Positions 1 to 7,906 of a DNA stretch of 64,000 nt are shown here, piece by piece. Position 1 is the stretch's first letter; each line of letters starts with the position of its first letter. Both the position numbers and the translations under genes were made by a program. The notes beneath the pieces were generated by a model. It searched no databases. It had not been told where the DNA came from and was given only the letters and a program-made list of their open reading frames with translations. Where the stretch lies: assembly GCF_036053395.1 (NCBI RefSeq), contig NZ_CP107942.1, positions 8,450,501-8,514,500 of the forward strand, given 5' to 3'. The stretch comes from Actinoplanes sp. NBC_00393. Lineage in GTDB: Bacteria; Actinomycetota; Actinomycetes; Mycobacteriales; Micromonosporaceae.

Positions 1-240
1 ATCTCCCGCAGCCGGCCCCGGCTCGCCTCGTCCAGCGGCGCGGCCCGCACCTCTTCGAGGAGCTGCTTGATCATGCTGCCGATGCGCATGACCTTCGCCG
101 GCTGCTCGATGAGATTGCCCGGCTCCTCCGGGGTGAGCGTGCCGTCCTGCTCGACCGTGCCCATCGGGCGGCCGTCAGGGCCCACGACGATGACGGAGCC
201 GTCTTCCTTCTGCTCAGTGGTGCGGGTGTCGTCGGTCATG
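1..240 (-). CDS. bpa: Bacterial proteasome activator Bpa (N-terminal part, cut by window edge)
   Basis: The reverse strand from the ATG at 238-240 encodes 80 residues and runs off the left edge, so the C-terminus is not visible. After a variable acidic N-terminus comes the stretch EQPAKVMRIGSMIKQLLEEV, followed closely by RAAPLDEASRGRLREI. This closely matches my recollection of mycobacterial Bpa (Rv3780). Bpa forms a dodecameric ring that opens the 20S proteasome without ATP and feeds it unfolded proteins. The C-terminal GQYL-type docking motif should lie beyond the window. The next gene in the same direction starts 24 bp upstream of this start, so co-transcription is possible. Family assignment is strong; everything past residue 80 is unseen. 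Confidence 0.88.
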
Positions 241-264
241 CAGTCCATCTTTGCGCACGGCCGT

Positions 265-1104
265 TCACGACCGAAGTTCGGCTACGGCACATTTGACACT
301 TCCGCCACCCCTCTTCAGCTCGGAGAGGTCCACGTGGACCGGCAGGTAACCGGCTTCGCGCACCTTGTGGCCCATCGCGACGGCTTCCGTGTTGAGAATC
401 ACGTGGCGGCCGTCGCTGACCAGGTTCAGCCCGAAGGCCTCGGCGTCGGCGCGGTCGGCCAGCACGGCGTCCGGGAAGAGCTGGGCGAGAATCTGCTGGG
501 AGGCCGGGGAGAAGGCGCCCGGGTAGTACGTGACGTGGCGGTCGTCGAGGGCGGCCAGCGCGGTGTCCAGGTGGTAGAAGGCCGGGTCGACCAGCTTCAG
601 CGAGATCACCGGGCGGCCGAGCACCTCCTGCGCCTCGGCGTGCGCGGCCGGGTCGGTGCGGAAGCCGTAGCCGGCGAGGACGATGCCGCCGTAGGCCGCC
701 GGGAGGTACGCGAAGTCGCCCTCGCCTTCGTTGACGTGCTCGGGTGCGACGAACTTCCACCCGCCGGAGGTCGCGTAGAACGCCTGGTGAGCGGGGGCCT
801 CGTCGGCACGCTGCGGATGCTTGAAGCGGGCGCCGTAGACGGTGCCGTCGACCGAGAACGCGCCGTTCGCCGAATAGACCATGTCGGGCAGGCCGGGCCG
901 GGCGTCCAGCACGTGCACCAGGTGCCCGAGATCGGTGAGGGTGGTGCGCAGCATCTCCCACTGCTTGAGCGCCAGCGCGGCGTCCACCGCGGCCGAGGTG
1001 TCCATCCACGGGTTGATCGCGTACTCGACCGTGAAATGCTCGGGGGGACACATGAGGTATGTCCGGTTTCGCGGCAAGCGCTCGATGTGGTTCATGAGGT
1101 TCAA
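265..1104 (-). CDS. Dimethylargininase / guanidino-group hydrolase family protein
   Basis: A 279-residue soluble protein of the arginine deiminase/DDAH beta-alpha propeller superfamily. The likely catalytic residues are visible: His178 in FYHLDTAL and Cys272 in GGGSVKCA near the C-terminus. The conserved substrate loop is present as YSANGAF (77-83). The family hydrolyses guanidino groups, for example methylarginine or arginine to citrulline; the exact substrate cannot be read from sequence. It is divergent from an Lrp/AsnC regulator, an arrangement I recall from M. tuberculosis Rv2323c/Rv2324, where ornithine aminotransferase genes follow. Here no rocD is adjacent; Bpa is the downstream neighbour. 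Two in-frame ATGs (1104 and 1095) could start it. Confidence 0.85.
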   Translation of the reverse strand: MNLMNHIERLPRNRTYLMCPPEHFTVEYAINPWMDTSAAVDAALALKQWEMLRTTLTDLGHLVHVLDARPGLPDMVYSANGAFSVDGTVYGARFKHPQRADEAPAHQAFYATSGGWKFVAPEHVNEGEGDFAYLPAAYGGIVLAGYGFRTDPAAHAEAQEVLGRPVISLKLVDPAFYHLDTALAALDDRHVTYYPGAFSPASQQILAQLFPDAVLADRADAEAFGLNLVSDGRHVILNTEAVAMGHKVREAGYLPVHVDLSELKRGGGSVKCAVAELRS

Positions 1105-1163
1105 GGGTAGGTAGGCTGCGTTGCAGCAAACAGCTCAAAATCTTGCTGCTCGGAGGCGAATCG

Positions 1164-1616
1164 TTGCAGATGGACGCCGTGGACCAGCGAATCATTGCGC
1201 ATCTGGTGGCCGACGCTCGCGCTTCGTACGCCGAGATCGGCGCCAAGGTCTCGCTGTCCGCCCCCGCCGTGAAGAGACGTGTCGATCGCTTGCGCGCCAA
1301 CGGCGTGATCAAGGGATTCACCGCGGTCATCGAGCCGTCCGCGGTCGGCTGGACCACCGAGGCGTTCGTGGAGCTGTTCTGCACCGGGCGCACCACGCCG
1401 GCCCAGATCACCGTGGCCACCCGGCGCCACCCCGAGGTGGTGGGCGCCTACACGGTCTCCGGGCAGGCGGACGCGCTCGTGCACCTGCGGGCCGCCGACA
1501 TCGGGCACCTGGAGCAGGCGCTGGAGCGGCTGCGCGCCGAGCCGTTCGTGACCTCGACGCGCAGCATGGTGGTGCTGTCCCGGCTCGTGGAGACGCCGAC
1601 CGCAGTGCCGTTCTAG
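1164..1616 (+). CDS. Lrp/AsnC family transcriptional regulator
   Basis: About 150 residues. An N-terminal winged helix-turn-helix (DQRIIAHLVADARASYAEIG, then SAPAVKRRVDRL) is followed by a RAM/AsnC ligand domain (VVGAYTVSGQADALVHLRA). Such proteins bind an amino acid or related effector and usually control a neighbouring metabolic gene. It faces away from the guanidino-hydrolase gene, with only about 60 bp between the starts, so that gene is the probable target. A GGAGG at 1152-1156 lies 7 nt before TTG 1164 and 13 nt before ATG 1170; I chose TTG 1164. Its TAG stop shares the tetranucleotide CTAG with the stop of the convergent neighbour. Confidence 0.9.
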   Translation: MQMDAVDQRIIAHLVADARASYAEIGAKVSLSAPAVKRRVDRLRANGVIKGFTAVIEPSAVGWTTEAFVELFCTGRTTPAQITVATRRHPEVVGAYTVSGQADALVHLRAADIGHLEQALERLRAEPFVTSTRSMVVLSRLVETPTAVPF

Positions 1617-2689
1617 AGGTACATCCCCGGGCGGTGCTGATCGTCCGCGGGACGCTCCTTGGCCGGCACCGGCTTGTCACCCTCGCCGAAGAACCGCTTG
1701 CCGCCGAACTCGCCGTGCAGCCGATCGTCCAGCTCGTCGGCAAGACCGGTCATCACCTGGACGGCGAGCATGAGGTGGATGGCCTGGAAGTTGCGACCGA
1801 ACACCGGGATCGACGCCCAGACCGTGTCCTGCGCGCAGTACAGCCGACCGATCGGCATCCGGTTGGTCAGCTCGGAGAGCTTCACGTAGAGCTGCTCCGT
1901 GGGCTCGACCTCGGTCAGGATCGGCGAGAAGACGTCCACCAGCGGCGGATTGTCACGGACCCGGACGAACACCATCGCCGAGCCGGCCCGGATGCCGACG
2001 TCGCCGTCCGCGTCGACCTGCAGCTGGTCGACGGTGGTCTTCGACATGGTGGCGACGACCGTGCGCACCCGCTCCTCGAGCGGGACGACGTCCTCGGTCA
2101 CATTCGCCAGAGCCGCCTCGAGCGAGTCTTCGTCAAGGCCGAAGTCGCCCTCGATGCTCGGCTCGTGCCGTGCGGTCCCGAGCGGGGAGGCGTCGATCGG
2201 CTCGTCCTCCTCGTCGTGGACCAGGTAGACGAGGAAGGCCGGGTGAGGTGCGCCGTAGACGTCGCGCAGCGTCCGGGAGACCACGGTGGCGAGCTGGGTC
2301 GCCGTCTCCTGCGACGAGCGCAGACCGAACGAGTCACCGGAGCCGGCCAGCACCCCCGGGGGTGACCAGCCGAGCGCGACCAGGTCGGCGACGGCCGCCC
2401 GGTCCATCCGGAACTCCGGGGGCAGCTCCGCGTTGCCGACGGCGAGCGCCTCGACCACGCCGTCGGGCAGGACGCGGATGCTCACCGAGTAGACCGCGGT
2501 GCCCGTGCCGGAAGCGGTGGGGTCGAGAGTGATGTCGACGTGCGCACCGGGCGGCAGCTCGGGCACCAAGCCGGCCAGCGAACTCGCGAACTCACGCCAC
2601 GCCTGGGTCACCTTGGCCTTCAGGTCGGCCGTGGTGGGCTCGTCAAGCAACACACCCTCGGACGTTTCGCCGGCGCCTTCTGCCGTCAT
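1613..2689 (-). CDS. TY-Chap / YbjN-type putative chaperone domain protein
   Basis: A 358-residue acidic cytoplasmic protein without signal or membrane segments. The layout fits the actinobacterial T3SS-chaperone/YbjN-like (TY-Chap) architecture. An N-terminal domain (about 25-120) has an amphipathic alternating pattern. The central region (about 120-180) contains a DEEDEPID acidic stretch. The C-terminal YbjN-like domain (about 190-345) has VDADGDVGIRAGSAMVFVRV and LYVKLSELTNRMPIGRLY. Its role is proposed as peptide binding and is not proven. ATG 2689 is preceded by GGAGG at 7 nt; a more upstream in-frame start at 2710 lacks this. It ends convergently with the Lrp gene. Confidence 0.72.
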   Translation of the reverse strand: MTAEGAGETSEGVLLDEPTTADLKAKVTQAWREFASSLAGLVPELPPGAHVDITLDPTASGTGTAVYSVSIRVLPDGVVEALAVGNAELPPEFRMDRAAVADLVALGWSPPGVLAGSGDSFGLRSSQETATQLATVVSRTLRDVYGAPHPAFLVYLVHDEEDEPIDASPLGTARHEPSIEGDFGLDEDSLEAALANVTEDVVPLEERVRTVVATMSKTTVDQLQVDADGDVGIRAGSAMVFVRVRDNPPLVDVFSPILTEVEPTEQLYVKLSELTNRMPIGRLYCAQDTVWASIPVFGRNFQAIHLMLAVQVMTGLADELDDRLHGEFGGKRFFGEGDKPVPAKERPADDQHRPGMYL

Positions 2690-2746
2690 GATCGCACCTC
2701 CGTCTGTCACCCTATCGAGCGGCGATCCATGCTGGAGCCAGGGATG

Positions 2747-2986
2747 TCAGGCTTTGCGATCAGGCCATGCCAGGGCCAGGGCGCTGATTTTCGCGGCGGC
2801 CTCCGCGGGGGCGAGACCACGCCCCACAGCCAGCCCCATCAGGTACGCCGTGACCGGCGCCCCGGGCCGCAGGACGTTGTGCGCCACATCGCGGGCCACG
2901 TCGAGCAACTCCTTCGCCGGCACCTCGTCCGGCGAGACGCCCAGCTCGGCCCCGGCCGCGGCGATCCACGCGTCCAACTCGTTCAT
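2747..2986 (-). CDS. DUF6457 small protein, mobA-coupled
   Basis: A 79-residue helical protein (MNELDAWIAAAGAELGVSPD, then ELLDVARDVAHNVLRPGAPV, then LAVGRGLAPAEAAAKISALA) matching the small DUF6457 family as I recall it. Its ATG overlaps the mobA stop as ATGA, with GAGGA 9 nt upstream, so it is translationally coupled to mobA. An ATG at 2995 is an alternative start. DUF6457 genes typically sit beside mobA or other molybdenum cofactor genes, so an accessory role in guanylyl-molybdopterin formation or delivery is likely. No catalytic motif is visible. Confidence 0.72.
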   Translation of the reverse strand: MNELDAWIAAAGAELGVSPDEVPAKELLDVARDVAHNVLRPGAPVTAYLMGLAVGRGLAPAEAAAKISALALAWPDRKA

Positions 2987-3582
2987 CTCGCCCATTCCTC
3001 AGCCGTCCGCAGGTCGTCGTCGGTGTCGCAGTCGAACCACGGCGGCGGCCCCGGCCGGCGCCAGGACACCTCGGCGATCCGCAGGTTCGCCAGCAAGGCC
3101 CGCACCGGCGCGCCGTGCAGACTGCCGCGCTCCTCGGCGAGGCGGTTGATCGCGGCACGCAACGACGCCGTACGCCAAACCCCGCACAACACCTGCAACT
3201 GCCCCTCGGCGTCCCGATAGACCGCGCCCTCCATCGGCGCCGACTCCATGGTCAGCCGCAGCACGTCGATCGCCTCACCGGTCAGCAACGGCAGATCGGC
3301 GGCGAGCAGCGCGGTGAAAGCGATGTTCTCCGGCACCAGCGCCAGCCCCGCGGCGGCCGCGGCCACCGGCCCGCCACCCGGCGGCTCCTCCCGTGTCACG
3401 TGCACCTGAACCGGCAGGTCGGGTGGCACCCGGCCGACCACGACACGCGGGTCGGCGTCGTGCACGGCCGCGAGCACCCGGGTCAGCATCGACTGCCCGC
3501 CGACGGGCAAGGTCGGCTTGTCGGCCCCACCCATCCGCCGCGCCGCACCGCCCGCCAGTACCACCGCCGCAAATCCCCCCAC
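2983..3582 (-). CDS. mobA: Molybdenum cofactor guanylyltransferase MobA
   Basis: A 199-residue Rossmann-type nucleotidyltransferase that attaches GMP from GTP to Mo-molybdopterin. The N-terminal signature AVVLAGGAARRMGGADKPTL matches the family pattern LAGGxSxRMGxDK. Further conserved elements are ALLAADLPLLTGEAIDVL, with the metal-binding Asp, and a C-terminal FDCDTDDDLRTAEE, the usual NxNTPED-like end. The start is GTG 3582, preceded by a TACGGT -10 box six bases upstream (complement of 3589-3594) and no Shine-Dalgarno, so the message is probably leaderless. It is divergent from fdhD and overlaps the DUF6457 gene by four bases. Confidence 0.9.
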   Translation of the reverse strand: MGGFAAVVLAGGAARRMGGADKPTLPVGGQSMLTRVLAAVHDADPRVVVGRVPPDLPVQVHVTREEPPGGGPVAAAAAGLALVPENIAFTALLAADLPLLTGEAIDVLRLTMESAPMEGAVYRDAEGQLQVLCGVWRTASLRAAINRLAEERGSLHGAPVRALLANLRIAEVSWRRPGPPPWFDCDTDDDLRTAEEWAR

Positions 3583-3654
3583 GTGAGTACCGTATCCCGA
3601 GCGCGTGCCGGACGTGACCACGCGCTCAGTTCGACGCGGTCGTAAGCTCCCGCC
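3583..3654. promoter_or_regulatory. Divergent mobA/fdhD promoter region with two leaderless -10 boxes
   Basis: The 72-bp gap carries TAAGCT at 3643-3648, six bases before the fdhD ATG. On the other strand it carries TACGGT (plus-strand ACCGTA, 3589-3594), six bases before the mobA GTG. Neither start has a Shine-Dalgarno sequence. TANNNT placed 6-8 bases ahead of a start codon is the known signature of leaderless actinobacterial transcripts. I see no clear -35 for either. Confidence 0.6.
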
Positions 3655-4482
3655 ATGGGACGGAACACGGCGCGCCGCACGGTGGTGAGCATCGACGTCG
3701 GCGAGTCGCCGGCGGTCCGGCGCCGCCCGGACGAGCTGGCCGCCGAGGAGCCGCTGGAGATCCGGATCCGGAAGCAGCCGCTGGCGGTCACCATGCGCAC
3801 CCCCGGGCACGACCTCGACCTGGCCATGGGTTTCTTGCTCAGCGAGGGCGTGATCGGCAAGGCGGAGGACGTGGTGACGGCCCAGCTCTGCGCCGGGACG
3901 GACACGCCGAACACGTACAACGTGGTGGACGTGGTGCTTGATCCGCACGTGCCGCCGCCGGTGACCGACCCGAGCCGGAACTTCTACACCACCAGCTCGT
4001 GCGGAGTCTGCGGGAAGGCGAGCATCGACGCCATACGCACCCGCTCGCTCTTCGACGTGACGGCCGACCCGCTGGAGATCCCGGCGCGACTCCTCGCCGA
4101 GCTGCCGGGCAAGTTGCGTGCGGCACAGCGGACGTTCGACCGTACGGGTGGGCTGCACGCCGCCGGACTGTTCACCGCCGCCGGTGACCTGCTCGTCCTG
4201 CGCGAGGACGTGGGCCGGCACAACGCGGTCGACAAGGTGCTCGGCTGGGCGCTGCGCGAGGGCCGGCTGCCGCTGGCCGGGCACGTCCTGCTCGTCTCCG
4301 GCCGGGCCAGCTTCGAGCTGATGCAGAAGGCCTGGATGGCCGGGTTGCCGCTGCTGGCCGCGGTGTCGGCGCCGAGCACGCTCGCCGTCGAGCTGGCCGA
4401 CGAGGCCGGGATGACGCTCGTCGGTTTCCTCCGGGAGCCGACGATGAACGTCTACGCCGGGGCACATCGCGTCACGGTCTGA
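3655..4482 (+). CDS. fdhD: Formate dehydrogenase accessory sulfurtransferase FdhD
   Basis: A 275-residue FdhD protein. It transfers sulfur from a cysteine desulfurase to the molybdenum cofactor before insertion into formate dehydrogenase. The redox/sulfur loop CGVCGK has Cys116 and Cys119. Other family blocks are TPGHDLDLAMGFLLSEGVI near the N-terminus, REDVGRHNAVDKVLGWAL for bis-MGD binding, and LLVSGRASFELMQKAWMAG. It lies divergent to mobA, which makes the bis-MGD it needs. No formate dehydrogenase structural gene lies in this window. The start is probably leaderless (see the divergent promoter region). Confidence 0.93.
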   Translation: MGRNTARRTVVSIDVGESPAVRRRPDELAAEEPLEIRIRKQPLAVTMRTPGHDLDLAMGFLLSEGVIGKAEDVVTAQLCAGTDTPNTYNVVDVVLDPHVPPPVTDPSRNFYTTSSCGVCGKASIDAIRTRSLFDVTADPLEIPARLLAELPGKLRAAQRTFDRTGGLHAAGLFTAAGDLLVLREDVGRHNAVDKVLGWALREGRLPLAGHVLLVSGRASFELMQKAWMAGLPLLAAVSAPSTLAVELADEAGMTLVGFLREPTMNVYAGAHRVTV

Positions 4483-4553
4483 CCACATGGGATTCGGATC
4501 CCCGTAAGCCCTGATCACATTTACCTTCATCCATCTTCGCGAGGCTGCGATGC

Positions 4554-6203
4554 ATGCCGATCTCGCGTCGAACCCTGTTGCTGAGCTCTGCCGCCGCCGG
4601 TGCTGCCGGAGCGGTCACGACGTGGCCGCTCTCCGCGCAGGCCGCGCCCTATCGGGGACCGTTGCAATCCGATCCGTTCACCCTCGGAGTCGCGTCCGGC
4701 GACCCGGACCCGGACGGCTTCGTGCTCTGGACCCGGCTCGCCACCACCCCGCTCGCCGATGACGGGCTGGGTGGCATGCCGTCTCGGAACGTGCCGGTGA
4801 CCTGGGAACTCGCCGCCGACGGGCGGTTCCGCAAGGTGGTCCGCCGCGGTGTCGTGATCGCCCGGGCGGACCGGGCGCACAGCGTGCACGTGGAACTGAA
4901 CGGCCTCTCCGCCGACCGGGAGTACTTCTACCGCTTCCACGCCGAGCGCTACACCTCGCCGGTGGGCCGGACCCGCACCGCACCCGCGCGCTGGGCAGCC
5001 GGCGGTGCGCTGGCCATGGCGTTCGTCTCCTGCTCCCAGTACGAGCACGGCTACTTCACCGCATACCGCCGGCTGGCCGAGGACGAGCCGGACCTGATCC
5101 TGCACCTCGGCGACTACCAGTACGAGTACGCGCCGGACACGTACAACATCCCGGGCGGCAACCCGCGTGACCACGAGGGCCCGGAGACCGTCACGCTGGC
5201 GAACTACCGTCAGCGGCACGCGCAGTACAAGACCGACCCGGACCTGCAGGCCGCGCACGCGGTGGCGCCCTGGGCCGTGGTCTGGGACGACCACGAGACC
5301 GAGAACAACTGGGCCGACGAGGTCCCCGAGGCGCCCGACTCGAACTTCCTCGCCCGGCGGGCGGCGGCGTTCCAGGCGTACTACGAGAACATGCCGCTGC
5401 GCCGCACCTCGGTCCCGAACGGCATCGACCTGCAGCTTTACCGGCGGCTGCACTGGGACCGGCTGGCCACCTTCCACATGCTCGACACCCGTCAGTACCG
5501 GGACGACCAGGGCTGCGGTGACGGGTACAAGGACTGCCCGGCCGCGTACGACCCGGCGCGCAGTATCACCGGCGCCGAGCAGGAAGCCTGGCTGCTCGAC
5601 GGCTTCCGCCGGTCCACCGCGCGCTGGGACATCCTCGGCCAGCAGGTCTTCTTCGGGCAGCGGGACAACAACTCCGGCCCGCAGAAGGTGCTCAGCATGG
5701 ACTCGTGGGACGGATACCAGGCGTCCCGGGACCGGATCACCCGCGGCTGGGTGGAGGCCGGGGTCCGCAACCCGGTGGTGCTCACCGGTGACGTGCACGC
5801 GCACTGGGCCGGCGAGCTCAAGCTCGATTACGACGACCCGACCTCCAAGACCGTCGGCACCGAGCTGGTCTGCTCGTCGATCACCTCCGGCGGCAACGGC
5901 GCGGACGTGCCGAGCGGCCAGCACAGCTGGGCGGCGTGGAATCCGCACCTGCGCTTTTACAACAACCAGCGCGGTTACGTCCGGACCCGGATCGCGGCGG
6001 ACTCGCTGACCGCGGACTTCGTGGTCCTGCCCTATGTGACGACCGCGGGCGCCGCGGCGCACACCCGGGCCAGTTTCGTCATCGAGGACCGGGTGCCGGG
6101 CCTGAACCAGGTGGCGGACAACCCGACTCCGGCCGCCACGTTGCGCTCCGGGCCGGTCGACCTCGGTGAGGAGACCATTCGGCAGGAGACCGCGCGGCCC
6201 TGA
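4554..6203 (+). CDS. phoD: PhoD-family alkaline phosphatase/phosphodiesterase, Tat-exported
   Basis: A 549-residue secreted metallophosphatase. It opens with a twin-arginine signal (SRRTLLLSSAAAGAAGAV, cleavage near AQA). An N-terminal PhoD beta-sandwich follows (FTLGVASGDPDPDGFVLWTR). The metallophosphoesterase core has the metal-site motifs FVSCSQYEHGYF, LHLGDYQYEY, VWDDHETENNW and LTGDVHAHWAGEL. It should release phosphate from phosphoesters or teichoic-type polymers outside the cell, normally under phosphate starvation. I see no clear PHO-box, and ATG 4554 has no strong Shine-Dalgarno. It ends 5 bp from the convergent DUF4192 gene. Confidence 0.9.
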   Translation: MPISRRTLLLSSAAAGAAGAVTTWPLSAQAAPYRGPLQSDPFTLGVASGDPDPDGFVLWTRLATTPLADDGLGGMPSRNVPVTWELAADGRFRKVVRRGVVIARADRAHSVHVELNGLSADREYFYRFHAERYTSPVGRTRTAPARWAAGGALAMAFVSCSQYEHGYFTAYRRLAEDEPDLILHLGDYQYEYAPDTYNIPGGNPRDHEGPETVTLANYRQRHAQYKTDPDLQAAHAVAPWAVVWDDHETENNWADEVPEAPDSNFLARRAAAFQAYYENMPLRRTSVPNGIDLQLYRRLHWDRLATFHMLDTRQYRDDQGCGDGYKDCPAAYDPARSITGAEQEAWLLDGFRRSTARWDILGQQVFFGQRDNNSGPQKVLSMDSWDGYQASRDRITRGWVEAGVRNPVVLTGDVHAHWAGELKLDYDDPTSKTVGTELVCSSITSGGNGADVPSGQHSWAAWNPHLRFYNNQRGYVRTRIAADSLTADFVVLPYVTTAGAAAHTRASFVIEDRVPGLNQVADNPTPAATLRSGPVDLGEETIRQETARP

Positions 6204-6208
6204 CAGGT

Positions 6209-7246
6209 TCACCTGCTGCTCCGGCGGCGAATTCCGATGCGGGATTCGCCGCCGGTCACCATGTGCGGGGACAGCCCGTACCCGAGCAGGTTGTGCAACA
6301 TCGCGGCGATCTGGTGCTGCGGCTCCTCGCGCAGCGCCCGGTCCACGGCGACCCTGGCCAGGGCACCTCGCCCGGATCGCCAGGCGGAGTAACCCAGCAG
6401 GCAGGCCGGCGCCGCCACATACGCCGGCTCGACCCGGCGCAGCACGTCGGTCCAGAGCCGGATCCGCCACTCGTCCGGGCCGGCCCGGTCGAACGCGTAG
6501 TCCTCCACCGCCTTGTCCACCAGCAGCACCCCGAGCCAGGCGGCCTCGTCGTCGGTGAGTGTCCGGCCCGACCGGTACCGCCGCTCGGCCTCCCGGACCG
6601 CGGTCCGCCCGGCACGCCGGATCATCCGCCCGTACCGCGCGGCGTCCCGGTCCTCACCGAGCAGGTCGTCGGCGAGCAGATCGGTGAACCGCCGCCGGGC
6701 CCGCTCGGTGGCCGCGACCATGGCTTTCCGGGCTGCCCCGTCGACCGGCGCCACCTGGGCGACCAACTCGCGCCGGCTGGGCAGGGCGACGTGCCCGCGC
6801 AGGGTCGCCTCGGCGGCGATCACACTGTGCTCCGGCAGGCACGCCGTGCCCTCCGGGCTGCAGCAGCGCGGGTCGTCGCACAGGTACGACCACCACCGGC
6901 CGTCGGTGACCCGCATCGCGTCGTCCACCCGGACGTTCAAGGTCTGCAGAGCCTGCGTGAGACGCAACACCGCCGGGGTGACCCGTTCGGCCGGCCCGAA
7001 TCCGACGATCACGATCGACGCCGCGTCCTGCCGGGCGACCGTCTCGGCGATGACCCGGGCCGCCTCACGGGCGTCGTCGGCGCTGCAATCCGGCGGCGGC
7101 AGGTCGTAGCACGCGCCGAAGTCCACCCGCGTACCGCTGAGGCCGACCATCGTCACGCTGTCGACCGGGTGGTAGCCCAGCAGGTAGGGCACCGCCGCGA
7201 TGAGGTCGGACGGGGTACGGATGACGAGTGCGCATTCGGCTGACAT
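6209..7246 (-). CDS. DUF4192 domain-containing protein
   Basis: A 345-residue cytoplasmic protein matching DUF4192, an actinobacterial family of unknown function. The hallmark N-terminus is visible: LVIRTPSDLIAAVPYLLGYHPVDSVTMVGL. A Cys-containing middle follows (YLCDDPRCCSPEGTACLP), and the C-terminal half is helical with a TPR-like end (LLGYSAWRSGRGALARVAVDRAL). The DDPRCCSPEG element is typical of the family and could bind metal, but that is inference. It stands alone on the minus strand between a convergent phosphatase and an acetyltransferase. Confidence 0.85.
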   Translation of the reverse strand: MSAECALVIRTPSDLIAAVPYLLGYHPVDSVTMVGLSGTRVDFGACYDLPPPDCSADDAREAARVIAETVARQDAASIVIVGFGPAERVTPAVLRLTQALQTLNVRVDDAMRVTDGRWWSYLCDDPRCCSPEGTACLPEHSVIAAEATLRGHVALPSRRELVAQVAPVDGAARKAMVAATERARRRFTDLLADDLLGEDRDAARYGRMIRRAGRTAVREAERRYRSGRTLTDDEAAWLGVLLVDKAVEDYAFDRAGPDEWRIRLWTDVLRRVEPAYVAAPACLLGYSAWRSGRGALARVAVDRALREEPQHQIAAMLHNLLGYGLSPHMVTGGESRIGIRRRSSR

Positions 7247-7295
7247 GGCAGGCAGCCTGGCCGCTCGGCGAGGCGGCCCGTGTGCCGAACTTCGC

Positions 7296-7327
7296 GCCTG
7301 TGGACGACACGCCCGTCATCCACAGGC
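7296..7327 (-). terminator. Hairpin downstream of the GNAT gene
   Basis: GCCTGTGGA at 7296-7304 and its complement TCCACAGGC at 7319-7327 form a stem that extends by GAC/GTC after one wobble pair, leaving a short loop. It sits 19 bases past the stop of the minus-strand acetyltransferase and before the DUF4192 start. There is no T-tract, so termination strength is uncertain. Confidence 0.5.
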
Positions 7328-7346
7328 GGCCCGCGCGAAAGCCCAG

Positions 7347-7850
7347 CTAGGAGCGGAACGGCAACTCGTGGAGTTGCAGCCCCTCCTGGTTCCAGGGGTG
7401 GGAGTGCCGGTCCAGATCCATGGTCAGCTCGATCGAGGAGACCACGTCGTACCCGGCGGCGTGCAGGCTGCGGATCGCCTCCACGTTGCGGGACTCGGGC
7501 GAGATGGTCAGCGAGGTCATGTTCCGCTTCTTCGCCTCCGCCGCGACGTGCTGCAGCAGCAGCCGGCCGACCCCCTTGTGCCGGTGACCGATCGTCACCA
7601 CCACCGGGTCGACCTCGCCGGCCCGGCCGCGAATGATCAGCCCGACCATCCCGATGACCCCGTCGTCGGCGTGGTCGGCAACCCAGAGCCCGGAGAGATC
7701 GAGCCTGGTCAGATACTCCTCGAAGCCTGCGCCGCCGTCGTCGGTGTGTTCCCCGTACATCTCGTTGTGCTGTCTGGTGAGCTCCGCCCACAAACGCCGG
7801 CCCGCGGAATGGTCACTCGGGCGATAGGAACGCACCGCGACAGGGGTCAT
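7347..7850 (-). CDS. GNAT family N-acetyltransferase
   Basis: A 167-residue acetyltransferase. The acetyl-CoA site is seen as VVVTIGHRHKGVGRLLLQHV (the R/Q-x-x-G-x-G/A loop reads RHKGVG). It is followed by helix alpha-4 and the strand NVEAIRSLHAAGYDVVSSIEL, which is typical of GNAT motif B. The N-terminus is VRSYRPSDHSAGRRLWAEL. The substrate cannot be told. ATG 7850 follows CATGAT by six bases and has no Shine-Dalgarno. It is divergent from the fructosamine kinase gene with 56 bp between starts. Confidence 0.85.
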   Translation of the reverse strand: MTPVAVRSYRPSDHSAGRRLWAELTRQHNEMYGEHTDDGGAGFEEYLTRLDLSGLWVADHADDGVIGMVGLIIRGRAGEVDPVVVTIGHRHKGVGRLLLQHVAAEAKKRNMTSLTISPESRNVEAIRSLHAAGYDVVSSIELTMDLDRHSHPWNQEGLQLHELPFRS

Positions 7851-7906
7851 GTCGCCATCATGCCTGCGAATTGGGACGTCCGTCACCAGAAGCGGAAGAT
7901 AAGCAC

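Noticed and set aside
4527..6470. 647-codon minus-strand frame opposite phoD
   Set aside because: The plus strand encodes a clear Tat-exported PhoD with all metal motifs; the antisense product has no recognisable feature.
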